The notes: generated by a model not told the origin, from the sequence alone. A stretch of DNA of 64,000 nt from Bradyrhizobium sp. LMTR 3 (GCF_001693485.1 NZ_MAXC01000015.1:1-64000), one strand, 5' to 3'; positions 15,683 to 24,136 are shown, counted from the first letter of the stretch. Translations and numbers: made by a program.

Positions 15683-15984
15683 CGTCGTCCCTGCGAACGC
15701 ACTAGCGCATCTACACATCTTTCGAGCCGAAAAACTGACTCGCGATCAAGGACTTAGTTGTTAACCTACGACCGAATTTCGTTCGTCTAGCCGAGCGATG
15801 ATGCGTGATTTCTCGGCATTCTCACCGTAACTCTTTGAGAAGACTCCAGAAGATGTGTAGATGCCCTAGTGCGAACGCAGGGACCCATAACCACAGGGAG
15901 TAGTATTTGGCGCGCTGGTCGTTGCATCGTTTTTCAACAAACTATGGCCGCGGCGTATGGGTCCCTGCGTTCGCAGGGACGACG
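15683..15984. repeat. family C palindromic repeat (GTCGTCCCTGCG type), copy 1, split by a MITE
   Basis: The left arm begins CGTCGTCCCTGCGAACGCA at 15683 and is interrupted at 15701. It resumes at 15871 with GCGAACGCAGGGACCCATAA and ends with TATGGGTCCCTGCGTTCGCA plus GGGACGACG at 15984. Removing 15702-15869 and one target duplication restores an uninterrupted element like those at 51404-51524 and 54621-54751. Confidence 0.88.
15702..15869. mobile_element. 168-bp MITE with 20-bp inverted ends and 10-bp target duplication
   Basis: The left end is CTAGCGCATCTACACATCTT. The right end reads, in reverse complement, CTAGGGCATCTACACATCTT, so the 20-bp terminal repeats differ at one base. The element is flanked by identical TGCGAACGCA at 15692-15701 and 15870-15879. 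It sits inside repeat C copy 1, which gives an independent empty-site reference. The interior (about 128 bp) has no reading frame. The ends resemble Tn5/IS50 outer or mosaic ends (shared TACACATCT, CT at the tip, 9-10 bp duplication), suggesting mobilisation by an IS4-superfamily transposase located elsewhere; that assignment is inference. Confidence 0.82.
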
Positions 15985-16003
15985 GGATGAGAGAGTGGGG
16001 CCC

Positions 16004-17449
16004 TCACAACTCACGCGCATTCGAAAATGCAAACGAAGACACCCGCCGCGTGTTCTCGTCAAGGATCAGCGTCCGCGTGATCGGCGGCTCGGCGCGCTGG
16101 CTGCAGTTTTCGCGTTCGCAAAGCCGGCAGTTGACGCCGATCGGCGTGCCCTCGGCCTTTTCCAGATCCATCCCCGCGGCGTAGACCAGTTTCGATGCGT
16201 GGCGGATTTCGCAACCCAGGCCAATCGCAAAGCGCGGCTGCGGCTGCGGGTGCGGGGCGATCGGCCGGCGCACCATCTGCGCGATGGAAAAATAACGCGT
16301 GCCGTCGGGCAGTTCGATCACCTGCTTGAGCAGGCGGTCCGGCGTGTCGAAGGTCGAATGCACGTTCCACAGCGGACAGGTGCCGCCGAATTTCGAGAAC
16401 GGAAACGTGCCGGAGGAAAACCGCTTGGAGACATTGCCGGCATTGTCGACGCGCAACAGGAAGAACGGCACGCCGCGCGCGTTCGGCCGCTGCAACGTGG
16501 TGAGGCGGTGGCACACCTGCTCGAAGCCGGCGTTGAAGCGCTGCGCCAGCACGTGCACGTCGTAGTTCAGGTTTTCCGCCGCGCTGTGGAACGGCTGATA
16601 AGGCATCATGACGGCGGCGGCGAAGTAGTTCGCCAGCGTAATCCGGTAGAGCCGCCGCGGCGTGTCGTCGAGCGGGCCGGCGCGGTTGACGATGGCGTCG
16701 ATGGATGCGCCGCATTCGGCGAGGCCGATCTGCAGCGCGAGCTGGAAGGCGCGGCCCGAGCCGTCGACCAGTTCGGAGATCAGAAGCTGGCGCCGATGGC
16801 GGTCGAACCGGCGCAGCGTCTCGCGCATGACGTCGACCGGCATGATGCGGGTGACGATCGAATGCTTTTCGCGCAGCCGGGCCGAAAGCGCGGCAAACAG
16901 CTCCTCGGCGGAGGCGTGGAGTTCATCGCGCAGATTTTCCGCGGCCTGTTCGAGCTCGGGAAAATAATTGCGATTGGCTTCGATCAGGTCGCGCACGCGC
17001 TCGATCGGGTTGGCCTCGAAGCGGGCGCCCTCGTCGCGGTCGGCCATTTGGGCAGCGACCAGCGTCTCGCCGCGGCGGGCCTCGGTGTAGGCGGCGTAGA
17101 GGCGCTGCAGCGAATGGGTCACGCCCGGGCAGAGTTCGGCGAGGTCGCGCAGTTCCTGTTTCGGCAGGTCGATCTGGCGGAACAGCGGATCGGAGAAGAT
17201 TTCGTTCAGCTCGGCAAAGAAGCGGTCCTCGTCGGCGGTGGCGAGATCGCGCAGGTCCAGGTCATAGGTTTCGGCCAGCCGCAACAGGATCTGCGCCGTC
17301 ACCGGTCGCTGGTTCCGCTCGATCAGGTTGACGTAGCTCGGCGAGATCCCAAGCCCCTCGGCGATCTGGGTCTGCGACAGTCCAAGCTGCTGCCGGATCC
17401 GCCGGAAACGGGGGCCGACGAACAGCTTCTTTCCGGATTCAGTGGCCAT
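16004..17449 (-). CDS. ScfR/RamB-type short-chain fatty acyl-CoA transcriptional regulator
   Basis: A 481-residue regulator. An N-terminal XRE helix-turn-helix (about 10-65: IRQQLGLSQTQIAEGLGISP, YVNLIERNQRPV) is followed by an ImmA/IrrE-like domain (ANYFAAAVMMPYQPF) in which I see no HExxH, and a C-terminal DUF2083-type region with a Cys cluster (CRLCERENC). Relatives (RamB, PccR, MccR) sense acyl-CoAs and control the glyoxylate shunt or propionate metabolism. It is divergent from aceA, which fits control of isocitrate lyase. ATG 17449 is chosen over the in-frame TTG at 17470 because AGGA lies seven bases upstream. Confidence 0.9.
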   Translation of the reverse strand: MATESGKKLFVGPRFRRIRQQLGLSQTQIAEGLGISPSYVNLIERNQRPVTAQILLRLAETYDLDLRDLATADEDRFFAELNEIFSDPLFRQIDLPKQELRDLAELCPGVTHSLQRLYAAYTEARRGETLVAAQMADRDEGARFEANPIERVRDLIEANRNYFPELEQAAENLRDELHASAEELFAALSARLREKHSIVTRIMPVDVMRETLRRFDRHRRQLLISELVDGSGRAFQLALQIGLAECGASIDAIVNRAGPLDDTPRRLYRITLANYFAAAVMMPYQPFHSAAENLNYDVHVLAQRFNAGFEQVCHRLTTLQRPNARGVPFFLLRVDNAGNVSKRFSSGTFPFSKFGGTCPLWNVHSTFDTPDRLLKQVIELPDGTRYFSIAQMVRRPIAPHPQPQPRFAIGLGCEIRHASKLVYAAGMDLEKAEGTPIGVNCRLCERENCSQRAEPPITRTLILDENTRRVSSFAFSNAREL

Positions 17450-17659
17450 GGCAGGTCCTGATTGTGACAAAATTTACAAAATTACATTTATGACAAGTAT
17501 GGATGTTACATGACATCACCAATAAAGATCAAGCACCCTGTACGAAATAGGGATTCTGGCGTTTAGCTCTCAGTACGTTTCGCAATGCACTGTCAAGAAT
17601 GTCGATAGGACGTGGCGAAGACAAACGCTGCAGGTCGTCGGCACCGAAAGGATACGCAC
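17450..17659. promoter_or_regulatory. divergent control region of the ScfR-like gene and aceA
   Basis: This 210-bp AT-richer region separates the divergent genes. TTTACAAA at 17473-17480 is one base from the TTTGCAAA half-site described for PccR-type ScfRs and lies about 24 bp upstream of the regulator start. Related TTACA/TGACA words recur nearby (17482, 17491, 17506, 17511). A GAAAGGA precedes the aceA start. Operator assignment is inferred. Confidence 0.55.
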
Positions 17660-19297
17660 ATGAACTATCAGCCACGTGGGATCAGTGACCGGACTATCCA
17701 GGGACCGGCTTCCTATCTGAGCGAGATTAAAGCTGCTGAAGCGCTCCTTGAGAGCCAGCCGACCTGGAATGGCGTCACCGCCGAAGCCGTCGCGCGCATG
17801 CGTCTGCAGAACCGCTTCAAGACCGGCCTGGACGTCGCTCGGTACACCGCGGCGCTGATGCGCAGCGATATGGCTGCCTATGACGCCGATCCCACCAAGT
17901 ACACTCAGTCGCTCGGTTGCTGGCATGGCTTCATCGCGCAGCAGAAGCTGATTTCGGTCAAGAAGCATTTCGGCACGACCGATCGCCGCTATTTGTATCT
18001 CTCCGGCTGGATGATCGCCGCGCTTCGCTCCGAGTTCGGACCGCTTCCCGATCAGTCGATGCACGAGAAGACCTCGGTGCCGGCCTTGATCGAAGAGCTC
18101 TACACCTTCCTCCGTCAGGCGGATTCCCGTGAGCTCAACGATATCTTCCGCGCGCTCGACGCCGCCCGCAAGGAAGGCGACAAGGCGAAGGAAAAGGCGC
18201 TGATCGAAAAGATCGACAACTTCCAGACCCATGTCGTGCCCGTCATCGCCGACATCGACGCCGGCTTCGGCAATGCCGAGGCAACCTACCTGCTTGCCAA
18301 GAAGATGATCGAGGCGGGTGCGTGCGCCCTGCAGATCGAGAATCAGGTCTCCGACGAAAAGCAGTGCGGCCACCAGGACGGCAAGGTGACCGTGCCGCAC
18401 GAGGTGTTCCTGGCGAAGATCCGGGCCTGCCGCCATGCCTTCCTCGAACTGGGCGTCGAAGACGGCATCATCGTGACCCGCACCGACTCGCTGGGTGCCG
18501 GTCTCACGCAGCAGATCGCTGTGAGCCACAAGCCCGGCGACCTCGGCGATCAGTACAACAGCTTCCTGGATTGCGAGGAAGTGACAGCCGCCACGGCCCG
18601 GAATGGCGATGTCATCATCAACCGCAACGGCAAGATGATGCGCCCGAAGCGGCTTGCCAGCAACCTCTATCAGTTCCGTGCCGGCACCGGCGAGGATCGC
18701 TGCGTGCTCGACTGCATCACCTCGCTGCAGAACGGTGCCGACCTGCTGTGGATCGAGACCGAGAAGCCGCATATCGAGCAGATCGCCAAGATGGTTGACC
18801 GCATTCGCGAGGTGATTCCGAACGCGAAGCTGGCCTACAACAACTCGCCGTCGTTCAACTGGACGCTCAACTTCCGTTGGCAGGTGTACGACGCGATGAA
18901 GGAAGCCGGCAAGGATGTCAGCAAGTACAATCGGGCCGACCTGATGAAGCCGGAATACGACGATACGCCGCTGGCCATTGAAGCCGACGAGCGCATCCGC
19001 ACCTTCCAGGCCGATTCAGCAAAGCGTGCTGGCATCTTCCACCATCTGATCACGTTGCCGACCTATCACACGGCAGCTCTGTCGACTGATAATCTCGCGA
19101 AGGATTATTTCGGCGAGCAGGGCATGCTGGGCTATGTGAAGAATGTTCAGCGCCAGGAGATCCGCCAGGGTATCGCCTGCGCCAAGCATCAGAACATGGC
19201 CGGCTCCGATATCGGCGACGATCACAAGGAATATTTCGCCGGTGAAGCCGCTCTGAAGGCGGGCGGCGTCCACAATACGATGAACCAGTTCGGCTAA
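17660..19297 (+). CDS. aceA: isocitrate lyase
   Basis: A 545-residue isocitrate lyase of the longer AceA type. It cleaves isocitrate to glyoxylate and succinate, the first step of the glyoxylate shunt. The active-site motif is KQCGH with catalytic Cys236 inside QVSDEKQCGHQDGK; the substrate loops VPVIADIDAGFGNAEATY and NSPSFNW are present. ATG 17660 has AAAGGA nine bases upstream. Its divergent neighbour is an ScfR-type regulator, so induction by acetate or fatty-acid growth is expected. A 12-bp inverted repeat follows the stop. Confidence 0.97.
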   Translation: MNYQPRGISDRTIQGPASYLSEIKAAEALLESQPTWNGVTAEAVARMRLQNRFKTGLDVARYTAALMRSDMAAYDADPTKYTQSLGCWHGFIAQQKLISVKKHFGTTDRRYLYLSGWMIAALRSEFGPLPDQSMHEKTSVPALIEELYTFLRQADSRELNDIFRALDAARKEGDKAKEKALIEKIDNFQTHVVPVIADIDAGFGNAEATYLLAKKMIEAGACALQIENQVSDEKQCGHQDGKVTVPHEVFLAKIRACRHAFLELGVEDGIIVTRTDSLGAGLTQQIAVSHKPGDLGDQYNSFLDCEEVTAATARNGDVIINRNGKMMRPKRLASNLYQFRAGTGEDRCVLDCITSLQNGADLLWIETEKPHIEQIAKMVDRIREVIPNAKLAYNNSPSFNWTLNFRWQVYDAMKEAGKDVSKYNRADLMKPEYDDTPLAIEADERIRTFQADSAKRAGIFHHLITLPTYHTAALSTDNLAKDYFGEQGMLGYVKNVQRQEIRQGIACAKHQNMAGSDIGDDHKEYFAGEAALKAGGVHNTMNQFG

Positions 19298-19306
19298 CGG
19301 TGGAAT

Positions 19307-19344
19307 TGATCAGTCTGGGGTCTGGCCGGATTCCAGACTGATCA
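19307..19344. repeat. 12-bp perfect inverted repeat between aceA and DUF4170
   Basis: TGATCAGTCTGG (19307-19318) and CCAGACTGATCA (19333-19344) are perfectly complementary with a 14-base spacer, starting ten bases after the aceA stop. No T-run follows, so it may be an mRNA-stabilising hairpin, a weak terminator or an operator for the next gene. Confidence 0.7.
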
Positions 19345-19371
19345 CGCTACTCGGACAACAGGAGACTGAAA

Positions 19372-19581
19372 ATGACCAAAGGCAGCAATTTCTGGGTGAT
19401 CGGCGGCGAGTTCGGTTCGATGAACTTCCACAAGCTCGTCGAAGGCTCGGCCCAGGTCAGAGGCCCGTTCAAGACCCGCAAGGAAGCCGAAGAGTGCTGG
19501 AAGGAGGTCTCTGAAGAGAGCCGCCATAAAGCCGGCGTACGCTTCTCGATCGTCGAAGAGCCCTCGCGCGTCTCGGCCTGA
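19372..19581 (+). CDS. DUF4170 family protein
   Basis: A 69-residue soluble protein, NFWVIGGEFGSMNFHKLVEG with GPFKTRKEAEECWKEVSEE and HKAGVRFSIVEEP, matching the DUF4170 pattern of small alphaproteobacterial proteins. Function is unknown. ATG 19372 follows AGGAGACTGAAA. It lies 74 bases after aceA, separated by the inverted repeat, and is followed by a rho-independent terminator. Cotranscription with aceA is possible. Confidence 0.85.
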   Translation: MTKGSNFWVIGGEFGSMNFHKLVEGSAQVRGPFKTRKEAEECWKEVSEESRHKAGVRFSIVEEPSRVSA

Positions 19582-19624
19582 CCGGCTGCTGCCGACTTAA
19601 TCAGAAGAAACGTCCAAGGACAGG

Positions 19625-19656
19625 CGGCCCCATCCGGCAATCGGCTGGGGCCGTTT
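19625..19656 (+). terminator. probable rho-independent terminator after DUF4170
   Basis: CGGCCCCA (19625-19632) and TGGGGCCG (19646-19653) make an 8-bp stem with a 13-base loop, followed by TTT. Confidence 0.6.
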
Positions 19657-19680
19657 GCGGTTCAGGGGCAGCCTTTCTTC

Positions 19681-19718
19681 ACCCTCTCCCGCTTGCGGGG
19701 GAGGGCCGGGGTGGGGGT
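19681..19718. repeat. CCCTCTCCCGC palindromic repeat
   Basis: CCCTCTCCCGC TT GCGGGGGAGGG is a compact hairpin followed by a GC-rich tail, a type widespread in proteobacterial intergenic DNA. One copy is seen here, in a 257-bp gap otherwise lacking recognisable features. Confidence 0.65.
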
Positions 19719-19838
19719 ATCGCCGCGCACTCGAAAGCCAGTGGATCGCTAACCCATTGCAACTAAACAGCCTTTGCGCGCAACATAGTTACTGCTAGGT
19801 TAATCCTGCCAACCCCTGCAGGATAAAGGCGGCTACCG

Positions 19839-20393
19839 ATGTCAAACGCGCAAAACACCGGCAACGAGGCTCGAGACATGCGACCGACCCGGCTGCGCGA
19901 CGCGCTTCGCCAGGCCCGCATCGAGGCCGCCGATCGGACCGGCGTCGTGGTCGAACTGCGCGATGCCGAGGTCGCGCGGCTCGAGATCCTGAACGAGGCG
20001 CTCGATCCGCTGTTTGCAGAGGTGCCGGAGCAGATCGATCTGTTCGATCGCGGTGTCAGCCAGGGCGAGACGCCGCGGCTGTGGATCGACGTGGTCGCGC
20101 ATATCGTGATGGGACGCGACAAGCGCATCTACCGCTTCGTGCAGGATACGCGCTTCGGCCGCATCGTGCTTGCCGAGTCGCATGATGTGCCCGTCATGGT
20201 CGATGCCGTCACCGGCTATGTCGCCCGCCGCATGATCGAGCGCGAGCATGCGATGGTGGCAATGCCCGTGGCCGAGCCTGTTGCGGAAAAGAAACCGCGC
20301 CGCCGCGGCCTGGGCATGTTCATGCTCGGCTTCGTGCTGGGCGCGGTGGCGCTGTTCGCCGTCGCGCTCTATGCAAGCCTGAAAAATTTCTAA
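19839..20393 (+). CDS. tail-anchored hypothetical protein
   Basis: A 184-residue protein with a soluble N-terminal part (LFDRGVSQGETPRLWIDVVA and GRDKRIYRFVQDTRFGRIV) and a C-terminal membrane helix at about 161-180 (MFMLGFVLGAVALFAVALY) preceded by basic KKPRRRG, so the bulk should face the cytoplasm. No named family is recognised. ATG 19839 is preceded by AGGATAAAGG. It overlaps the convergent metallophosphoesterase by four bases. Confidence 0.75.
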   Translation: MSNAQNTGNEARDMRPTRLRDALRQARIEAADRTGVVVELRDAEVARLEILNEALDPLFAEVPEQIDLFDRGVSQGETPRLWIDVVAHIVMGRDKRIYRFVQDTRFGRIVLAESHDVPVMVDAVTGYVARRMIEREHAMVAMPVAEPVAEKKPRRRGLGMFMLGFVLGAVALFAVALYASLKNF

Positions 20394-21280
20394 AGCAGCG
20401 TCGCCTGCTTGATCTGCTTGACTCGGAAGTCGGCATCGACGGCGCGCACGGTCTGCACGCAGCGCCATTTGCCGCCGTCGCGCGTGATCGAGAACAGGTT
20501 GTAGGCAGCGGCCGGATAATGCCGGTGCGCCAGCGCCGATGCCGAGGGCACGCCAACCGCGGGGATCTGGTGGCCGGCGCCTTCAAGCCACATCGTCGAA
20601 TGGATGTGGTCATGGCCGTGCAGGACCAGTTCCGCGCCGCGCCGCTTCAGCACGGCGCGCAGCGCCTTCGAGTCGGTCAGCCGCTTCATCCGCGAACTCG
20701 ATTGCAGGGGGTGATGGACCAGCAGCACCCGGAACGCCTCGTCCGGCGGCAACTGGGCAAGCTGGCGGTCGAGCGCATCGAGCTGCGCGCGGCCGAGCCG
20801 GCCGGTTGCCATCAATGGCAGCGTCGGCACCGCCGAGGAGACCCCGATCAGCACCAGCGGACCGCGCCGGCGCACGAACGGAAAAAACGCTCCGTCCGCC
20901 GCGGCATCGCCGCGCAGATATTGCTCGAACGCGCCGGTGAAATGATGCCGCGTCGCCCGCACATAGGCGTCGTGATTGCCGGGAACGACGGTCACCTGTT
21001 GCGGTGTGCCGACGCTTTCGAGCCACGCCTGGGCCGGGATGAATTCCGCCTCCAGCGCCAGGTTGACGAGATCGCCGGTCACCGCGATGTGGTCCGGCCG
21101 CTGCGCCTGCATATCGGCAACCAGTGCGTCCAGCACCTCGCGGCGGTGATATTTATGGCGGTTGCGGGTCCAATTGAAATAGCCGAGCGCACGTTTGCCC
21201 GCGAGATCGCGCAGCCGCGCAGCGGGCAGCGGCGGCAGATGCGGGTCCGACAGATGCGCCAGCGTGAAGATGTCGGTCAT
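20390..21280 (-). CDS. metallophosphoesterase
   Basis: A 296-residue calcineurin-like phosphoesterase. The dimetal motifs are in order: SDPHLPP (DxH), AVTGDLVN (GDxx), PGNHDAYV (GNHD), LLVHHPL and HGHDHIHS (GHxH). It is cytosolic with no signal peptide. The substrate could be a cyclic nucleotide or another phosphodiester. The N-terminal TLAHLSDPHL gives high confidence in the start. It is divergent from the Nudix gene. Confidence 0.93.
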   Translation of the reverse strand: MTDIFTLAHLSDPHLPPLPAARLRDLAGKRALGYFNWTRNRHKYHRREVLDALVADMQAQRPDHIAVTGDLVNLALEAEFIPAQAWLESVGTPQQVTVVPGNHDAYVRATRHHFTGAFEQYLRGDAAADGAFFPFVRRRGPLVLIGVSSAVPTLPLMATGRLGRAQLDALDRQLAQLPPDEAFRVLLVHHPLQSSSRMKRLTDSKALRAVLKRRGAELVLHGHDHIHSTMWLEGAGHQIPAVGVPSASALAHRHYPAAAYNLFSITRDGGKWRCVQTVRAVDADFRVKQIKQATLL

Positions 21281-21375
21281 TCGCGCTCCGCCGCATTCTC
21301 TGTGATATAGAGCCGTCGCACCATCATGTCGGCGATATAAGGATCAAACGTGATAACTGTCCATCCGAGGTTTGC

Positions 21376-21864
21376 GTGACGGCGCTCCAGCACTTGCGAA
21401 AACGTTTCGAACCGCAGTTGCGGCGCGTATTTCACCTCTATTGGCGGATGGCCCGTGGCATGACGCTCGGGGTTCGCGGCGTCGTGCTCGACGGCGACGA
21501 CAAGGTGTTCCTGGTCAGGCACAGCTATGTCGCGGGCTGGCACCTGCCGGGCGGCGGGGTCGAGGTCGGCGAAACCTTTCTCGAAGCCTTGCGCAGGGAG
21601 CTGGTGGAAGAGGGGCGGATCGAATTGACCGGAGAGCCGGTCCTGCACGGCCTGTTCTTCAACGGGCACGTTTCCCGCCGCGACCATGTCGCGGTCTATG
21701 TCGTCAGGCAGTTCCGGCAGGACCGCCTGCCGGAGCCCAACCACGAGATCGTCGAGTGCGGGTTCTATGCGGCAGGGGCGCTGCCGGCGGAGACGACCAG
21801 GGGCACGCGGCTCCGGATCGCCGAAGTGCTCGATGGCAAGGCGCGTATTGCGACCTGGCGCTGA
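21376..21864 (+). CDS. Nudix hydrolase with a variant Nudix box
   Basis: A 162-residue Nudix-fold protein. The box is GGVEVGETFLEALRREL then VEEGRI: the G-x5-E-x7-REU-x-EE core is intact but the final glycine is Arg (EEGRI rather than EExGU). WHLPGGG precedes it. The start is GTG 21376 with GAGG upstream. It is divergent from the metallophosphoesterase and 69 bases from the following membrane-protein gene. The substrate, probably a nucleoside diphosphate derivative, is unknown. Confidence 0.88.
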   Translation: MTALQHLRKRFEPQLRRVFHLYWRMARGMTLGVRGVVLDGDDKVFLVRHSYVAGWHLPGGGVEVGETFLEALRRELVEEGRIELTGEPVLHGLFFNGHVSRRDHVAVYVVRQFRQDRLPEPNHEIVECGFYAAGALPAETTRGTRLRIAEVLDGKARIATWR

Positions 21865-21933
21865 CGCGAGGCGCTCGGTTGCTTCGCGGCCCCGCAATGC
21901 CTAGAAGCGGGGAAACGGGGGCGGGGAATCGAC

Positions 21934-23085
21934 ATGGGGAGAATGGGAGTCCTAAAGCTGCTTTGCGCCATTGGCTTCCTGGTGGTGCTGGCTAGCAACG
22001 TCTGGACCATTTCGAGCTGGAGCGAAAGCCGCGGGGTCTATGACGACATCTGCTATCTGCGGCAGGCGCATCTGTTCCAGAAATACGGCCTGGACGGGTT
22101 CAATACCGACATCACGCGCGACGACGATCGTTTCCTCTCCGGCAAGCTGAAGGAAATCAGCTTCCCAGACTGGAATGATCCGACGAAAATGCCTTGTCAC
22201 GTGTGGAATGCGAAGACGAACAAACGCGCCCTGCAATACCCTCCGGGGACCGGATTTGCGTTGGCGTTGTTTCCGAGTGGGTTTCAGGTGGTACCGCTCT
22301 ACATTTTGACGTCTGTCGTCGCCGTCGGCTTTTCGCTGATCGCCCTGACCTATGCGTCCACATTTTATCGACTCATGTTGGTTGCCGCGTTCGGTGATGC
22401 CGCCATCTATCTGATGATCAATCCGACGAAGGCAAGCTATTCGGTGGCGCCGACCATGATGGTCTGCGCGCTGGCGGGATTTTTGACTGCGAAGCTCTTC
22501 GCGGATGGGCCGCGGCAGCGGCTTTTTCTGCTCGCACTAATTGGCCTGCTACTCGGTATCTCCGTCAATCTCCGTCTGCCGAACCTGTTTCTGGCGGCCG
22601 GCTACTGTCTCTATCTTGGCGGCGCATTCCTGTGGACTAGAAGCAGGGAAATGTTCCTGCAGGGCGTCGCGTTCGGTGTCGCGCTTCTGATTGGAATGGC
22701 GCCGACGCTGATCGCCAACACGATCAATGCGGGAAGTCCGCTCTCGACGACCTATGGCAGCGTTGACGTCGTTCCGCCGGAGCTGAACCCGGGCATTCTC
22801 TGGCGATATTTCGTCGATGTTCAGTTTATCCTGCTGGGGATTGCGGCCGTCTGGACCGGCCTGCTATGGCGCTTTAATCGCGCAAGGGCCGGGCGGATTG
22901 CCGTTCTGGTCGGCATTAACCTCGCGGTAAATCTGATTTTCTTCATGACCCATCCGATATTTACGCCATATTATATCATTCCGATCGACATGCTCTCGCT
23001 CTGGACTCTGCTGTTCGCGACGCTCGATCTGCGCGGCGAACCGGCCGCCGACAGCGCGGCCTTTCCCCAACCGGCCAACGCCTGA
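21934..23085 (+). CDS. polytopic membrane protein, possible GT-C-like glycosyltransferase
   Basis: A 383-residue integral membrane protein with an N-terminal helix (7-24), a large extracytoplasmic loop starting DDICYLRQ and containing PPGTGFALAL, then about seven to eight further helices. An acidic pair just after the first helix followed by many helices is reminiscent of GT-C enzymes that use polyprenyl-phosphate sugars. The following GT2 gene (47-base gap) could make such a donor. Base composition is somewhat less GC-rich than its neighbours. No family is firmly recognised. Confidence 0.75.
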   Translation: MGRMGVLKLLCAIGFLVVLASNVWTISSWSESRGVYDDICYLRQAHLFQKYGLDGFNTDITRDDDRFLSGKLKEISFPDWNDPTKMPCHVWNAKTNKRALQYPPGTGFALALFPSGFQVVPLYILTSVVAVGFSLIALTYASTFYRLMLVAAFGDAAIYLMINPTKASYSVAPTMMVCALAGFLTAKLFADGPRQRLFLLALIGLLLGISVNLRLPNLFLAAGYCLYLGGAFLWTRSREMFLQGVAFGVALLIGMAPTLIANTINAGSPLSTTYGSVDVVPPELNPGILWRYFVDVQFILLGIAAVWTGLLWRFNRARAGRIAVLVGINLAVNLIFFMTHPIFTPYYIIPIDMLSLWTLLFATLDLRGEPAADSAAFPQPANA

Positions 23086-23131
23086 TTGCGATATAACGCG
23101 GTATGGACAGATTTAGCTCGATGAGCGTGCG

Positions 23132-24067
23132 ATGACAGGACCGGCGCTGCGGATCGCGGTTCTGGTGCCATGCTTCAATGAAGAAGCCGCGGTCGCCACC
23201 GTGGTCTCGGATTTCCGCAAGGCGTTGCCGACGGCTCGGATTTTTGTCTACGACAACAATTCGAGGGACCGCACCATCGAGGTCGCGCGCGCGGCCGGAG
23301 CCATCGTGCGGAGCGAGCGCCGCCAGGGCAAGGGGCATGTGGTGCGGCGCATGTTCGCCGACATCGATGCCGACATCTATGTACTGGTCGATGGCGACGC
23401 CACCTATGACGCGCCGAGCGCGCCGCGCATGATCGACGCGTTGGTCAACGATCACCTCGACATGGTGGTGGGCTTTCGCGTCGACCAATCAGTCGCGGCG
23501 TACCGGCCCGGCCACCGCACCGGCAACTGGATGCTGACGAGCTTCCTCTCCGCGGTGTTCGGTCAGGCGTTCAAGGACATCCTTTCCGGCTATCGGGTGT
23601 TCTCGCGTCGCTTCGTCAAATCCTTTCCGGTACTGTCCGACGGTTTTGAGATCGAAACCGAGCTCAGCGTTCACGCGCTCGAACTGGCGCTGCCGGTGAT
23701 GGAAGTCGAGACGCCGTATTACGCACGCCCCGAGGGATCGTTCAGCAAGCTCAACACCTGGCGCGACGGTTTCCGGATCCTCGGCACCATCCTGAAGTTG
23801 TACCGGTCGGAAAAGCCGCTACGGTTCTTCACGGTGATCGGCATCTTCCTGACGCTGGTCTCGATTGGCCTCGCGTTCCCCGTGGTCGTCACCTATCTCG
23901 AGGAAGGTATCGTTCCGCGGCTGCCGACAGCGGTGCTGTCGATGGGCCTGATGATCGTGGCGGTGCTGTCGGTCAGCTCGGGGCTGGTGCTGGATACGGT
24001 GACGCGCGGCCGCCGCGAGATGAAGCTGCTGGCCTATTTGTCCCATCCCGCCCGTGTCAGGGATTGA
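23132..24067 (+). CDS. GT2 glycosyltransferase with C-terminal membrane helices
   Basis: A 311-residue GT-A fold enzyme. VLVPCFNEEAAV is the N-terminal nucleotide-binding strand, VYDNNSRDRT follows, and LVDGDATYD is the metal-binding DxD-type site. Two C-terminal hydrophobic helices (about 229-250 and 265-288) resemble polyprenyl-phosphate glycosyltransferases of the DPM1/GtrB type, which transfer a sugar to a lipid carrier. It follows the polytopic protein closely, suggesting a two-step surface glycosylation unit. The sugar is unknown. Confidence 0.9.
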   Translation: MTGPALRIAVLVPCFNEEAAVATVVSDFRKALPTARIFVYDNNSRDRTIEVARAAGAIVRSERRQGKGHVVRRMFADIDADIYVLVDGDATYDAPSAPRMIDALVNDHLDMVVGFRVDQSVAAYRPGHRTGNWMLTSFLSAVFGQAFKDILSGYRVFSRRFVKSFPVLSDGFEIETELSVHALELALPVMEVETPYYARPEGSFSKLNTWRDGFRILGTILKLYRSEKPLRFFTVIGIFLTLVSIGLAFPVVVTYLEEGIVPRLPTAVLSMGLMIVAVLSVSSGLVLDTVTRGRREMKLLAYLSHPARVRD

Positions 24068-24136
24068 GGCAATACAGGGATTGCCATCTTCCAGCGATGG
24101 ACCGCGCCGTCGCCAGATGCTATCCCGCGCCCCATC

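Noticed and set aside
15869..17461. 530-residue frame antisense to the ScfR-like gene
   Set aside because: It begins in repeat C and is Arg/Gln/His-rich without motifs; the minus-strand frame has HTH and ScfR signatures.
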